From Candidatus Sumerlaeia bacterium (GTDB lineage Bacteria > Sumerlaeota > Sumerlaeia > SLMS01 > JAHLLQ01): DNA of 39,007 bases. Shown here in pieces: positions 16,174 through 24,564 of the stretch. The translations under genes were made by a program, and so were the position numbers. Each line of letters starts with the position of its first letter. Position 1 is the first letter of the stretch. The notes under the pieces were generated by a model. The model was not told the origin of the DNA. It made no database searches and saw only the letters and a list, made by a program, of their open reading frames with translations. The stretch lies in the NCBI GenBank assembly GCA_019634695.1, contig JAHCAW010000038.1, forward strand, positions 1-39,007. The letters are read 5' to 3'.

Positions 16174-17151
16174 GTGAATTCACCGACCCGGGTAGCCACC
16201 GCTTTGATGATTCTGGCGGCCACGAGCTTCGCCACCGCCAGTGCCCAAACCACGATCTACCAGACGGACTTCGAGTCCACCGCCGACCCCAGCGGAACCA
16301 ATTTCACCTTGGGCAATCTCAACGGCAAGGGCAGTTGGGTCGTCGAGGCGGGGGGAACGGCCAACGTCGCCAACAGCCCCCTCACCGCACCGTCGGGCTC
16401 CAACTACGTCGCCATGGGTTCCAACACGGCGATCTCCCGCAATATCACCAACGCCTCCACCCGCGTGCTGATGCGCGGCTACTACTACGGCGCCGGCAGC
16501 ACCGAGTTGCAGGTCCCCGATGCCGGCACGCCGATGGCCGCCGTGCTCGGCTTCCGCACCCTGAGCGCCAGCACCTTCACCGTCGCAGCCTATGACGGCG
16601 TCGCAGGCGACTACGTCGAGGCTACCGGCACTCCCGCCTTCTCCAACACCCAGTGGCACAAGATCGTCATCAGCCTCAACTACACCACCAAGCGCTACGA
16701 CGTTTCGGTCAACAACCAGCCGCTGCTCCAAAACGTCAACTTCCGCAACAACACCATCAACCAACTGTCCGGCTTCCAGTCCTACAGCGAGACCAGCTCC
16801 AACATCGACCGCATCGGCTTCTTCGCCTCCAACGGCGACTTCGACGGCGACGGCATCAGCGACGACGACGAAATGCGCATGCCCGGCGCCGATCCGCTCG
16901 ATCCCGCACTGCCCGGCTTCCTGCTCGGCGACCTCGACGGCAATCGCTCCATCACCCCCGTCGATGCCCAGACCGCCTTCATGTGCTGGCTGCAGAACAA
17001 CTGCACCGTTCAGCAAATCGCCGCCGGCGATGTCGCACCGGACAACGGCGACAACTGCATCGGCGCCGGCGACGGCGACGGCGTCATCACGCCGGCCGAC
17101 GCTCAGCGCATCCTCAACATGTTCCTGATGATCGAGGCGTCCTGCATCTGA
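16174..17151 (+). CDS. Secreted LamG-like protein with C-terminal dockerin-like domain
   Basis: A 325-residue exported protein. GTG is taken as the start because GAGGGA lies 7 nt upstream; an ATG 12 nt later is the alternative. A signal peptide ends at about SFATASAQ (residue 25). Residues about 28-225 form an all-beta LamG/jellyroll-like domain. Then comes an Asp-rich Ca-binding loop (DFDGDGISDDDE, about residue 229), and residues about 250-320 hold two dockerin type I-like repeats: GDLDGNRSITPVDAQTAFMC and GAGDGDGVITPADAQRILNMF. Dockerins normally bind cohesins; no cohesin is encoded here, so the domain may instead serve in surface attachment or Ca-dependent folding. A near-perfect terminator follows the stop by 29 nt, ending the + strand block. 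Confidence 0.88.
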   Translation: MNSPTRVATALMILAATSFATASAQTTIYQTDFESTADPSGTNFTLGNLNGKGSWVVEAGGTANVANSPLTAPSGSNYVAMGSNTAISRNITNASTRVLMRGYYYGAGSTELQVPDAGTPMAAVLGFRTLSASTFTVAAYDGVAGDYVEATGTPAFSNTQWHKIVISLNYTTKRYDVSVNNQPLLQNVNFRNNTINQLSGFQSYSETSSNIDRIGFFASNGDFDGDGISDDDEMRMPGADPLDPALPGFLLGDLDGNRSITPVDAQTAFMCWLQNNCTVQQIAAGDVAPDNGDNCIGAGDGDGVITPADAQRILNMFLMIEASCI

Positions 17152-17179
17152 TCGCAGGCACACGTACCGCAGCAACTCA

Positions 17180-17212
17180 CGGGCGCCCCATCGCGGGGCG
17201 CCCGATTTTTTT
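17180..17212 (+). terminator. Strong intrinsic terminator after the dockerin-protein gene
   Basis: A perfect 10-bp stem (CGGGCGCCCC at 17180-17189, GGGGCGCCCG at 17195-17204) with a 5-nt loop, followed by A and seven T residues (17206-17212). It ends one base before the stop codon of the convergent minus-strand gene. From the minus strand there is no T-run, so it works mainly for the + strand. Confidence 0.93.
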
Positions 17213-17213
17213 C

Positions 17214-18143
17214 TCAGTCGTTGCGCAGGCCCAGGCGCGTCAGTTCCTCGCCAAACAATCGAATGTGCTCCGGCGTTGTCCCGCAGCATCCGCCGATGAT
17301 CCGAGCCCCGGCGTCCACCAGGCGCCCGATTCCCGCGGCCATCGCGGCGGGCTCCTCGTGATAGACGATGCGGTCGCCCACGCGCTCGGGGCTGCCGGCG
17401 TTGGGCTGCGCGATCACCGGCAAACCGGGTGCCGCGGCCGCGAGCAACTCCACGATCCGGCAGTAGCTCGCCAGATCCAAATTCGTCCCGCAGTTGCAAC
17501 CGAGCATGCCGGCGCCCAGCTCCACGATGCGCTCGGCGGCGCGCGTCGGATCCACCCCCATCATCGTCCGCGGCGGACCGTTCACCGTGCGGTCGAATGC
17601 CATCGAAACGGCCAGCGGCACGCGCTCGCTCAGACCCGTCTCGCGCAGCGCCCGCACGGCTCCCCGCACCGCGCACTCCACCTCCTCGATGGCCGTCTGC
17701 GTCTCGATCAGCAGCAGGTCCGCTCCGGCGTCCAGCAGCGCGCGCGCCTGCTCGGCGAAGGCCTCCTCGACCTCCTCCGGCTCCGCATCGCCCAAGGGCT
17801 CCAGCAGGCCGCCGAACGGCCCAAGGTCGCCCACCACCCAGCCTCCCGGCCCAACCGCGCGCCGCGCCACGGCCACCGCCGCCCGGTTCACCGCCGCCAC
17901 TTGGTCCGCCAGCCCGTGCCGCGCCAGCCCGATGCGCGTTCCGCCGAACGTATTGGTCAGCACCATGTCGCTGCCGGCGTCGCGGTAGCGGTGCTGAATC
18001 GCCTCGACGGCCTCGGGCCGCTCAAGATTCCATGCCTCGCCGCATTGCCCGGACTTCAGGCCGGCGGCCTGCAACTGGGTCCCCATTGCCCCGTCGGCCA
18101 GCAGAACGCGGCGCTGGAGCGCACTCAGGATCGATTCGGCCAT
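17214..18143 (-). CDS. Zinc-dependent homocysteine S-methyltransferase
   Basis: Methyl-transfer enzyme of the MetH N-terminal / BHMT / YitJ family (PF02574), transferring a methyl group to homocysteine to form methionine. The zinc ligands are visible: C218 in GCNCGTN and C286-C287 in GGCCGTTPEH. The N-terminal DGAMGTQLQ motif and LTNTFGG are also family features. At 309 residues it is a stand-alone single domain, without the methyltetrahydrofolate- or cobalamin-binding parts of full MetH. The start at 18143 is chosen because the open frame further upstream runs into low-complexity sequence, and a GAGGGAGG ribosome-binding site lies about 7 nt before it. It is convergent with the dockerin gene and diverges from rplU. 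The methyl donor is unknown (S-methylmethionine, betaine-like or partner-supplied). Confidence 0.9.
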   Translation of the reverse strand: MAESILSALQRRVLLADGAMGTQLQAAGLKSGQCGEAWNLERPEAVEAIQHRYRDAGSDMVLTNTFGGTRIGLARHGLADQVAAVNRAAVAVARRAVGPGGWVVGDLGPFGGLLEPLGDAEPEEVEEAFAEQARALLDAGADLLLIETQTAIEEVECAVRGAVRALRETGLSERVPLAVSMAFDRTVNGPPRTMMGVDPTRAAERIVELGAGMLGCNCGTNLDLASYCRIVELLAAAAPGLPVIAQPNAGSPERVGDRIVYHEEPAAMAAGIGRLVDAGARIIGGCCGTTPEHIRLFGEELTRLGLRND

Positions 18144-18260
18144 GGCATTTGCCTCCCTCGCTGGATGGTTCCTCCCAGAGGCCACAGCCCACCCGGTGGC
18201 CGCAAGCGCGGCGGGGCCCGAGTGGTGGGCAAAAAAGGCGAAACCGCCTTGCGAGAGGGC

Positions 18261-18290
18261 TTGACAGCCGGACGCGGGGCCTCCTACACA
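18261..18290 (+). promoter_or_regulatory. Sigma-70-type promoter for rplU-rpmA
   Basis: A perfect -35 hexamer TTGACA (18261-18266), an 18-bp spacer and a -10-like TACACA (18285-18290), about 83 bp upstream of rplU. The upstream gene is on the opposite strand, so a promoter is needed in this interval. The -35 is a full match; the -10 has three of six consensus bases. Confidence 0.5.
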
Positions 18291-18372
18291 CTTGCTCCCT
18301 TTGAGGGGGAGAACCGTGCCACCCGGCCGGCTTCCCGACAGGGACATCCGCTGACAGGTTCCGGTCGAATCA

Positions 18373-18708
18373 ATGACTTACGCAATCCTTCGCCAAGGCG
18401 GTCACCAGTACCGCGTCGCCCCGGGCGACATCATCCAGATCGAGAAACTCGACGCGGAAAAGGGCCAGGTGCTCGAACTCGAAGACGTGCTGGCGCTCCA
18501 TGACGGCGCCAAGCTGGAGTTCGGCGTTCCGCGCGTGGCCGACGCCCAGGTCAAGGCCCGGGTGCTGCGCAACGGTCGCGGCCGCAAGATCGTGGTCTTC
18601 AAGATGAAGAAGCGCAAAGGCCACCACCGCAAGCAAGGCCACCGTCAGGACTTCACCGAAATCATGGTGACCGGCATTACTCGCAACGGCCAGCCCGTCG
18701 GCGCATAA
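18373..18708 (+). CDS. rplU: 50S ribosomal protein L21
   Basis: Large-subunit ribosomal protein L21 that binds 23S rRNA. It has 111 residues, slightly longer than the usual 103. Family features are the N-terminal YAILRQGGHQYRV, the beta-barrel core, and the C-terminal basic KMKKRKGHHRKQGHRQ segment followed by ITRNG. It is followed 21 nt later by rpmA, the near-universal bacterial order. Confidence 0.98.
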   Translation: MTYAILRQGGHQYRVAPGDIIQIEKLDAEKGQVLELEDVLALHDGAKLEFGVPRVADAQVKARVLRNGRGRKIVVFKMKKRKGHHRKQGHRQDFTEIMVTGITRNGQPVGA

Positions 18709-18729
18709 CCCTTTCGGAGAACAGCTTCC

Positions 18730-19005
18730 ATGGCGCACAAAAAAGGTGTAGGTTCCAGCCGCAACGGCCGCGACTCCAACGGGCAGCGACGCGGCGTCAA
18801 GGCACACGACAACCAACTGGTCACCGGCGGCTCGATCGTCGTGCGCCAGTGTGGCAATCGCTTCTGGCCCGGCCGCAATGCCGGTCAGGGCAAGGACTTC
18901 ACGATCTTCGCCAAGGTCCCCGGACACGTCAAGTTCGAGACCAAGGGCACCGGTCGCAAGCTCGTCCACATCATTCCGGCCGAGGAGTTCGCGGCCAAGA
19001 ACTGA
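18730..19005 (+). CDS. rpmA: 50S ribosomal protein L27
   Basis: Large-subunit protein whose N-terminal tail reaches the peptidyl-transferase centre. It has 91 residues and begins [19 protein letters not shown] directly, with no cleavable N-terminal extension of the Firmicutes type. The core [24 protein letters not shown] matches the family. GGAG precedes the ATG. A strong terminator follows, so rplU-rpmA is probably a two-gene unit; the usual downstream obg gene is absent. Confidence 0.98.
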   Translation: MAHKKGVGSSRNGRDSNGQRRGVKAHDNQLVTGGSIVVRQCGNRFWPGRNAGQGKDFTIFAKVPGHVKFETKGTGRKLVHIIPAEEFAAKN

Positions 19006-19037
19006 CCGCCCTCCCCCAAGGCCCAGCGCTCACTCCC

Positions 19038-19082
19038 CGTGCCGCATCCCAGATCATCCCCGGGATGCGGCACGTTGCTTTT
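19038..19082 (+). terminator. Strong intrinsic terminator after rpmA
   Basis: A perfect 13-bp stem (CGTGCCGCATCCC at 19038-19050, GGGATGCGGCACG at 19062-19074) with an 11-nt loop and then TTGCTTTT. It lies between rpmA and the inositol-monophosphatase-like gene, whose likely start is only 13 nt further on. That gene must therefore rely on readthrough or on a promoter inside rpmA. Confidence 0.9.
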
Positions 19083-19094
19083 CCGGAGATGCCC

Positions 19095-20006
19095 ATGACG
19101 CCCGCGAAGCCCGATCATCTGGCCGAGGCGCGGCACGCCGCTCTCCACGCATGGGCCGCCATCGCCCATTTCTACTGCGGCGAGTTCGAGGTCTTCCACA
19201 AGGACGACGGTCCGGCCACCGAAGCCGACCGACTCGCCGACCGCCTGATCGTCGAGCATCTCGCGCGGCACTTCCCGCGAAGTGACTACGGCTACCTGTC
19301 CGAGGAGTTCGAGGACGACGCCACGCGCTTGGAGCGCTCGCGCGTCTGGATCATCGATCCGATCGACGGGACGAACGACTTCATGGACGGCCTCGACGAC
19401 TTCGCCATGCACGTCGCCCTGGCCGAGCGCGGCTCCGACGGTCGCTTCCGTCCCGTTGCCGCCATCGTCTACCAGCCCTGTCCCGGATGGCTCTTCTCGG
19501 CTCGGGCGGGTGAAGGTGCATTCCTTGAAGTCGAGCAGCGCGACGATCCAGACGAAGCCTGGTGGCACAGCCCAGCGCCCGATCCCGCGACGGCGCACTT
19601 CGATGCGCCCGTGCGGCTCGCGGTGAGTTCCACCGCCGCGCGCGAGGCGCTCGTTGCCATCGTCTCGCGCTCGCACATGACGCGTCGCCTGAAGGCCGCG
19701 CTCGACGGGCTCGCCGTCGCCCGCACGCTTCGTCGCGGATCCCTTGGCGTCAAGATCGCCGACGTGGCCCGCGGCGCGGCAGACTTCTACCTGCACACCG
19801 AACACGGGCGGTGCAAGGAGTGGGATCTGTGCGCGCCGCACCTGATTCTCGAGGAAGCCGGCGGACGCGTCACCGATCTGCGCGGCGAACCGCTCGACTA
19901 CAACCAGCCCGACGTGCGCGCCCACCATGGCGTGCTCGCCTCGAACGGCGCCGCGCACGATCTGCTGCTCCGGCGGCTGGCCACGATTCCCGAACTCTTC
20001 CAGTAA
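19095..20006 (+). CDS. Inositol-monophosphatase-family sugar/nucleotide phosphatase (CysQ- or SuhB-like)
   Basis: Mg-dependent, Li-sensitive-type phosphatase family. It has 303 residues. The metal-binding motif IIDPIDGTNDF is complete (D88, D91), E70/E71 lies in LSEEFED, the T-E-A-D motif is present at about residues 39-42, and D244 lies in KEWDLCAPHLI, matching the family W-D motif. Substrates in the family include inositol phosphates, 3'-phosphoadenosine phosphate, histidinol phosphate and fructose-1,6-bisphosphate; sequence alone does not separate them here. The start at 19095 is preferred to 19089 because GGAG at 19085-19088 is then correctly spaced. It is convergent with the DUF3352-like gene, with 12 nt between the stops. 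Confidence 0.88.
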   Translation: MTPAKPDHLAEARHAALHAWAAIAHFYCGEFEVFHKDDGPATEADRLADRLIVEHLARHFPRSDYGYLSEEFEDDATRLERSRVWIIDPIDGTNDFMDGLDDFAMHVALAERGSDGRFRPVAAIVYQPCPGWLFSARAGEGAFLEVEQRDDPDEAWWHSPAPDPATAHFDAPVRLAVSSTAAREALVAIVSRSHMTRRLKAALDGLAVARTLRRGSLGVKIADVARGAADFYLHTEHGRCKEWDLCAPHLILEEAGGRVTDLRGEPLDYNQPDVRAHHGVLASNGAAHDLLLRRLATIPELFQ

Positions 20007-20018
20007 CCCGCGACCGCG

Positions 20019-21839
20019 TCAGCGCCGCAGGCCGATGATCTCCTCACCGTAGATGTGGTCGGCGTGCAGGGCATAGGCGGAGATCTTGCCGCGCAACGTG
20101 CGCTTCCACCAGGAAGCCGGCGGCAGGTCCTGCGGCTCGATGCTGAGCAGTCCGCTCAGAAACTGCGTCGAGATCAGATCCTCTTCGGAGTCGCCGCCGA
20201 GTGAGGCCATCGCGTCGGGGCTCGTGTAGGCCAGCACGCGCAGGTTCTCCGACGCGACGCGCGCGCGCAGCCCTTGGTAGATCGGATCGTCGGCCAGCGT
20301 CGCGCCGCCTGCCTCGCCACCGAGCCGCCGAATGGCGTCGCGCGCGTCCACCGCGCTGCTCGACATCACCAGCGCCGCCGGCGTCAGGCCGATGAACATC
20401 CGCATCGCATCCATCACCGGCGCGTCCTCCTTGAATCCCCACAGCGCGTAGCCGTCCTGCTCGCGCTTCTCGATCGGGATCTGGAAGGGCTCGCCCGTCA
20501 GCTTGTGGAACAGCCCCTCGAGCGCCTCCACGACACGCGTGCCGTCGGACAGGCCGAACAGCGTTGTGTTCGTGCTGGTCGGCACTGGCGGCGTGTAGAA
20601 CTCCATGCCCGGGATCGGCGTCGGCGTCGCGCGCTGCTCGACGGGAATGGTGCGCGTGTAGTAGAAGTGCTCGCCCTCGATGCGCTCGATGATGTCGGCC
20701 TCGATATCCACCGCCATGCTCATGCGGGCCGTGCCGACCCACGCCTGGATCATGGCATCGGAGGCGGGCTCGATGGAGCGCATCATCGCGCGGAAGCGTT
20801 GCCATGCCGGGCCGAGGTCCAGCGTCCAGGCGACGTACTCGAGCACGTCGGCCGGAACGCGCCGCGCCGATGTCTCGCGCAACGTGCCGCCCGCATACAG
20901 CATCTCGACGATGCCACGGCGATCGCGTCCCACACCCATTGCCAACCGCCCGACGATCGCGTCATCGGACAGGCCCCACACAACCAATGCCGGCTGGAAA
21001 CCGTCCAGCCCGAGCTGCTCCATCGGCTTCGGCCCCGACTGGCCTTCTTCATCCAGGAATATCTTGGTCAGGCGCGGCACGTCTGCCCACGCGATCACAT
21101 CCGATTCGGCCGCGCGCGTCTGCTGCACCAGGCGACGAAAGCTCTCGTTGGCACCCAGCGACGGCGCATCCGGCGAGAGCAGCGCATTGATCGCCTTCTT
21201 CGCCGGCTCCTTCGGCCCCTCCGCAAGAACAAGGTACTTGCCGACGAACGCGTACTCGATCGTGATCCGCACTTCGTGCGCGATCTCCAGACCCCGCAGG
21301 CTCTCCGGCAGGTCGCGGTCCGTCGTGATCTGCTCGATCTCCACGCGATAGATGCGCGTGTCGCGGAAATCCTCCGCGCTGCGCTTGGCGGTCTCGGCCA
21401 CTTCGCTCAGCGCCTGCCGGATGATCTCGTGCACGCGCTCCTGACGCTCCGGGTCGATCTCCGCCACCAGGCAGATGTCCCATTCGGACTTGCTGTAGTC
21501 GCCTTCCGTCCAGCGCCGAAAGTGCGTCGAGTAGACGGCCGCGAAACCCTGCAGCTCCTTGGCGATCTCGGAAGGCTGGAGTCCGATCTCCTCGGTGATG
21601 TCGGACGCCGCCTCTTTCGAGCGCTTCTCGATCGCCGCCCGGAATGCCGCGGCCTCCGGATGATTCCAGGCCGCGCCCAGCGGGCCGGATTCCGTCTTCG
21701 CCTTCAATCCCTTGATGTCGCGCACCGCGACCGCCCACAGCGTGTCCGGCGGCAGGCGCTCGAGATTCTCCAGCGCCGCCGCATCACGCGGCAGCAGCAG
21801 TGCAACCAGCAGAAGCATCGAAACGCAAAGGGCGCGCAT
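20019..21839 (-). CDS. Exported DUF3352-like protein of unknown function
   Basis: A 606-residue exported protein with a signal peptide (MRALCVSMLLLVALLLPRDAAAL). The start of the mature part, ERLPPDTLWAVAVRDIKGLK, and the repeated pattern of interaction-surface strands resemble the DUF3352 / DUF4836-like groups seen in Planctomycetes, Hydrogenedentes and Cyanobacteria, but this is a resemblance by pattern only. No catalytic motif is seen. A repeated plan is visible: an L-x-P-D/A-A-Lx-segment, a helix, then SSS-like strands, in two halves (about 30-260 and 260-600). It lies 50 nt downstream of the protease gene on the same strand and is probably co-transcribed with it. It may be a periplasmic or surface protein handled by the protease; that is inference. 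Confidence 0.7.
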   Translation of the reverse strand: MRALCVSMLLLVALLLPRDAAALENLERLPPDTLWAVAVRDIKGLKAKTESGPLGAAWNHPEAAAFRAAIEKRSKEAASDITEEIGLQPSEIAKELQGFAAVYSTHFRRWTEGDYSKSEWDICLVAEIDPERQERVHEIIRQALSEVAETAKRSAEDFRDTRIYRVEIEQITTDRDLPESLRGLEIAHEVRITIEYAFVGKYLVLAEGPKEPAKKAINALLSPDAPSLGANESFRRLVQQTRAAESDVIAWADVPRLTKIFLDEEGQSGPKPMEQLGLDGFQPALVVWGLSDDAIVGRLAMGVGRDRRGIVEMLYAGGTLRETSARRVPADVLEYVAWTLDLGPAWQRFRAMMRSIEPASDAMIQAWVGTARMSMAVDIEADIIERIEGEHFYYTRTIPVEQRATPTPIPGMEFYTPPVPTSTNTTLFGLSDGTRVVEALEGLFHKLTGEPFQIPIEKREQDGYALWGFKEDAPVMDAMRMFIGLTPAALVMSSSAVDARDAIRRLGGEAGGATLADDPIYQGLRARVASENLRVLAYTSPDAMASLGGDSEEDLISTQFLSGLLSIEPQDLPPASWWKRTLRGKISAYALHADHIYGEEIIGLRR

Positions 21840-21889
21840 GGCAGGACTCGTTTCCTCAGGAGTGCGACGACCGCGCGGCCGTCAGGACC

Positions 21890-22891
21890 TCATTCCGGCG
21901 ACAGGTAGCGGAACCCGCGATTCTGGGCCTTCTCCGAGAAGGCATACGACGGCGTGTGCCGCAGGAAGTGCGTGATCAGGTCCACGGGAAGCGCGAACCC
22001 GATGCCCTCCTGCATGAAGGCCTTCAGCGTCACAAGGCCGACGACCTCGCCCTGCGCGTTGATTAGCGGTCCACCGCTGTTGCCGGGGTTCACCGCCGCC
22101 GTCGTCTGAATGTACAGCACGTCGTTGATGTTGCGGGCCAACGAACTCGCGATGCCCTCGGTCACCGAGTGCTCGAGCAACTGCCCCGCGCCGCCCGGGT
22201 TGCCGATGGCAAACACGTTGTCGCCGACTTGCAGCGAGCCCGGCCGCGCGATCGGCAGCGGCACCAGCTCGACCCCCTTCGAGCGCACCTCGTCGAGGTC
22301 CAGCTTCAGGATCGCGATGTCGTACAGGTCGCTGTACGACTCGACCGGCACGTTGTCGAACTTCAGTCGCTCCCACCGGTCGCCTGTCTTCCGGAACAGG
22401 TTCACCGTGTGGTACTTTTCGTTGCGGATCACATGGTGGTTGGTGACGAGCAGCCCTTGGTCGTCGAGCACGAAGCCCGAGCCGGCGCCGCGCGGATTGC
22501 TGATCAGCACCACGCTCTTCTTGGCCTGCTCGACGATCTCCTGGCGCGAGCGCAGGGCGGGGGAGCGGTCGCTGCCTTCGCGGAAGACCACCGCGCCGGT
22601 CTCGGGGTCGAAGACGCCGGCCATGCGCGCCAGTTGCGGCGCGGCGCTCAACTCCGGCGCCTTGCTGATCGGCTCCTCGGCGACGATCGACGAAACCGGC
22701 ACCCCGACGATCCGCGGACCGATGTCGATGAACACCTCGTCGGGCGTCTTCTTCACGGCGCGGCCGACGATCTCGCCGCCGCCCTTGAGCTGCCAGTAGA
22801 GCACACCGTCGGTCTCCTGGGCGCGCCCCTGGCCAAAGGTGCAAAGCACCATTCCCGCGATGAGAGCCGATCTCCCCAAACTGCGAATCAT
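21890..22891 (-). CDS. Periplasmic trypsin-like serine protease (HtrA-like, no PDZ)
   Basis: A 333-residue exported protease of the S1C / trypsin-like family. The signal peptide ends at about GQGRAQ. The catalytic triad is visible: H153 in VTNHHVI, D191 in YDIAILKLD and S272 in NPGNSGGPL. Residues about 30-100, before the protease core, form a hydrophilic extension with no known domain; it resembles a beta-rich segment. The C-terminus ends soon after the core, so no PDZ domain is present and it differs from DegP/DegQ. It is the first gene of the pair with the DUF3352-like gene, transcribed leftward. The upstream 22892-23007 segment is intergenic. Confidence 0.9.
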   Translation of the reverse strand: MIRSLGRSALIAGMVLCTFGQGRAQETDGVLYWQLKGGGEIVGRAVKKTPDEVFIDIGPRIVGVPVSSIVAEEPISKAPELSAAPQLARMAGVFDPETGAVVFREGSDRSPALRSRQEIVEQAKKSVVLISNPRGAGSGFVLDDQGLLVTNHHVIRNEKYHTVNLFRKTGDRWERLKFDNVPVESYSDLYDIAILKLDLDEVRSKGVELVPLPIARPGSLQVGDNVFAIGNPGGAGQLLEHSVTEGIASSLARNINDVLYIQTTAAVNPGNSGGPLINAQGEVVGLVTLKAFMQEGIGFALPVDLITHFLRHTPSYAFSEKAQNRGFRYLSPE

Positions 22892-23007
22892 GTCGTGCGT
22901 CTCCTTCCGACCCTGCCTGCCCGGCAGGTTGCCGCATCGTCCGCGGCGTCCGCGCCTCGCGCAAGGGAAGATGGCGCGCGGATGGCGTTCACGAATGCCA
23001 CAAAGGC

Positions 23008-23035
23008 AAACGGCCGGCTGCAGAGCCGGCCGTTT
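23008..23035 (-). terminator. Terminator of the pseudopilin operon
   Basis: A perfect 12-bp stem (AAACGGCCGGCT at 23008-23019, AGCCGGCCGTTT at 23024-23035) with a 4-nt loop. On the minus strand it is followed by TTTGCCTTTG, and the stem itself ends in TTT. It lies 31 bp past the stop of the last pseudopilin gene and separates that operon from the protease operon. Confidence 0.85.
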
Positions 23036-23065
23036 GGGTCGTGTGGAGGCTTGGAGGCGGCGGCC

Positions 23066-23719
23066 TCAGTACATCGGGCCGGTCCAGTTCGTGATGTCGT
23101 CGTTGTCCGTACCCAACTGGTTCGGCGTCAGGTTCGACGTGGCGTTGGGGCCGAACGAGATGAGCTGGAACGTCGAGGCGTTGTAGTAGGTCTCGGTCGC
23201 GGCGTAGGGATTGGTCAGGGGCAGGAAGGTGCCGCCCAGCGTCGCGTAGTCCTCGCTGCGGATGTAGTGATAGGGCGTGAAGAAGGGGTCGAGGAACTGG
23301 ATCTCGGCCGGGGAGGTCGAGCCGGTGATCGGCGCGGCGGTCAGTGTGCCGAAGCGATTCTCGTCCCAGTCGATGTACGGCCCGATCCAGCGCAGATTCA
23401 GCGGAACCGAGGAGTTGCCGTTGAGGCTGGCGCGCAGGGCGACCTGCAGGTAGCCCGAGCCGCGGAACGGCGCCACCGGGTTGAGCGGATTCGGCGCCAG
23501 GCTCGTGCCGGTGCTCGACGGCGGGAACTGTCCGGTATCGATCTGGTAGCGGTTGATGGCGACTTCGAGGGTACGAATCTCGGCCCGCGTCCGGGTGATC
23601 TTGGCGCGCAGGACCTCCTTCGTGTACACCCCGACCGCCACCGTCGACAGGATCGCGATGATCACGAGCACCACGATCAGTTCGAGGAGGGTGACGCCAT
23701 GTGCGAAGCGTTTGTTCAT
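23066..23719 (-). CDS. GspG-like pseudopilin 5 of 5
   Basis: Type II secretion/type IV pilin-like protein of 217 residues. The prepilin leader is short: MNKRFAHG then VTLLELIVVLVIIAILSTVAV, with G at -1 and the family Glu at +5. The spine helix continues KEVLRAKITRTRAEIRTLEVAINRYQIDTGQFPP, the closest of the five to canonical GspG. W111 lies in RWIGPYI, followed by LDPFFTPYHYI and a C-terminal ISFGPNATS...NDDITNW, the GspG-type Ca-loop-like end. It is the last gene before the terminator, 50 nt after the preceding pseudopilin gene. It may be the major pseudopilin; the others are less typical. Confidence 0.9.
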   Translation of the reverse strand: MNKRFAHGVTLLELIVVLVIIAILSTVAVGVYTKEVLRAKITRTRAEIRTLEVAINRYQIDTGQFPPSSTGTSLAPNPLNPVAPFRGSGYLQVALRASLNGNSSVPLNLRWIGPYIDWDENRFGTLTAAPITGSTSPAEIQFLDPFFTPYHYIRSEDYATLGGTFLPLTNPYAATETYYNASTFQLISFGPNATSNLTPNQLGTDNDDITNWTGPMY

Positions 23720-23769
23720 CGTCCGTGGGTCCTGTGGGCGGTCGTCTCGTCGGAGTCGGGAAATGACCA

Positions 23770-24564
23770 TCAGAAGACGTTGAAGGCCGTCTCGTTGGGA
23801 GTGTAGCCGAACGTGTAAAAGATGTCGTCGCCCGTGAAGCCCGAGGACCCGCTGTTGGTCAGGTCCCGGATGCCGTTGGCGCCGTAGGTGACGATCGCGA
23901 AGACGTCGAACAGGTCGCCCGAGCTGTTCGAGTTGTTCTGGAGCTGGCCGTTGTCGGCGTCGATGCGGGCAACGCTCGAAGTGATCGTGTCGTAGGTGCG
24001 CAGGTCCGAAATGTCGGACTGCCGGGCGATGATGCCGATGGGCGAGTAGAACAGGTACGGACGCCCCCACGGATCGAGCACGACGTCGAACGAGATGTTC
24101 TGGCGGGTGCGCGTGCCGTCGCTGGCCACCCGGTTCGGGTTCAGGAACGGACCGGCCCAGAAGTTCACCATCTGCGCCACCCGCGGATTGGCGTCATTGC
24201 GCCCCTCCTGGATGGACGGCTGGTTGTTCACCTGTTGCGAGACCGGGATGTTCACGTCGATCACGTAGATCGAGCCCGGGCTGGTGTAGTTGTCCCAGTC
24301 GTCGCGCACGTCCGAATCCGTCCGGTCGTTGGGCAAGTTGTCGAGCAGGTGGATCGGCACGTAGAAGCCGTGGGCGACCGCCACGGCCTGCTGGGCCTCG
24401 GCGATCGCGCGCACTTCGAAGCGCGCCGTCGCCCGACGGGCCTGCTCGGTCTTCTGCACGTAGACCGGAACCGCGATCGTGGCCAGCAGCGAAATGATCG
24501 CCAGGACCACCAGAAGTTCCGTCAACGTCACGGCTCGGCGCTGCATCTTCCAGAACGGTTTCAT
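23770..24564 (-). CDS. GspG-like pseudopilin 4 of 5
   Basis: A 264-residue prepilin-like protein. The leader MKPFWKMQRRA is followed by VTLTELLVVLAIISLLATIAV with Ala at -1 and Glu at +5. The helix continues with KTEQARRATARFEVRAIAEAQQAV. W136 lies in NFWAGPFL, then LDPWGRPYLFY and a C-terminal VTYGANGIRD...SGFTGDDIFYTF. Preceded by GGAGG in the 125-bp spacer. The protein is distinct in sequence from its neighbours but shares their plan. Confidence 0.9.
   Translation of the reverse strand: MKPFWKMQRRAVTLTELLVVLAIISLLATIAVPVYVQKTEQARRATARFEVRAIAEAQQAVAVAHGFYVPIHLLDNLPNDRTDSDVRDDWDNYTSPGSIYVIDVNIPVSQQVNNQPSIQEGRNDANPRVAQMVNFWAGPFLNPNRVASDGTRTRQNISFDVVLDPWGRPYLFYSPIGIIARQSDISDLRTYDTITSSVARIDADNGQLQNNSNSSGDLFDVFAIVTYGANGIRDLTNSGSSGFTGDDIFYTFGYTPNETAFNVF

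Noticed and set aside
18144..18372. Cobalamin or SAM riboswitch upstream of the homocysteine methyltransferase or rplU
   Set aside because: No consensus boxes seen; the interval holds only a promoter-like sequence.
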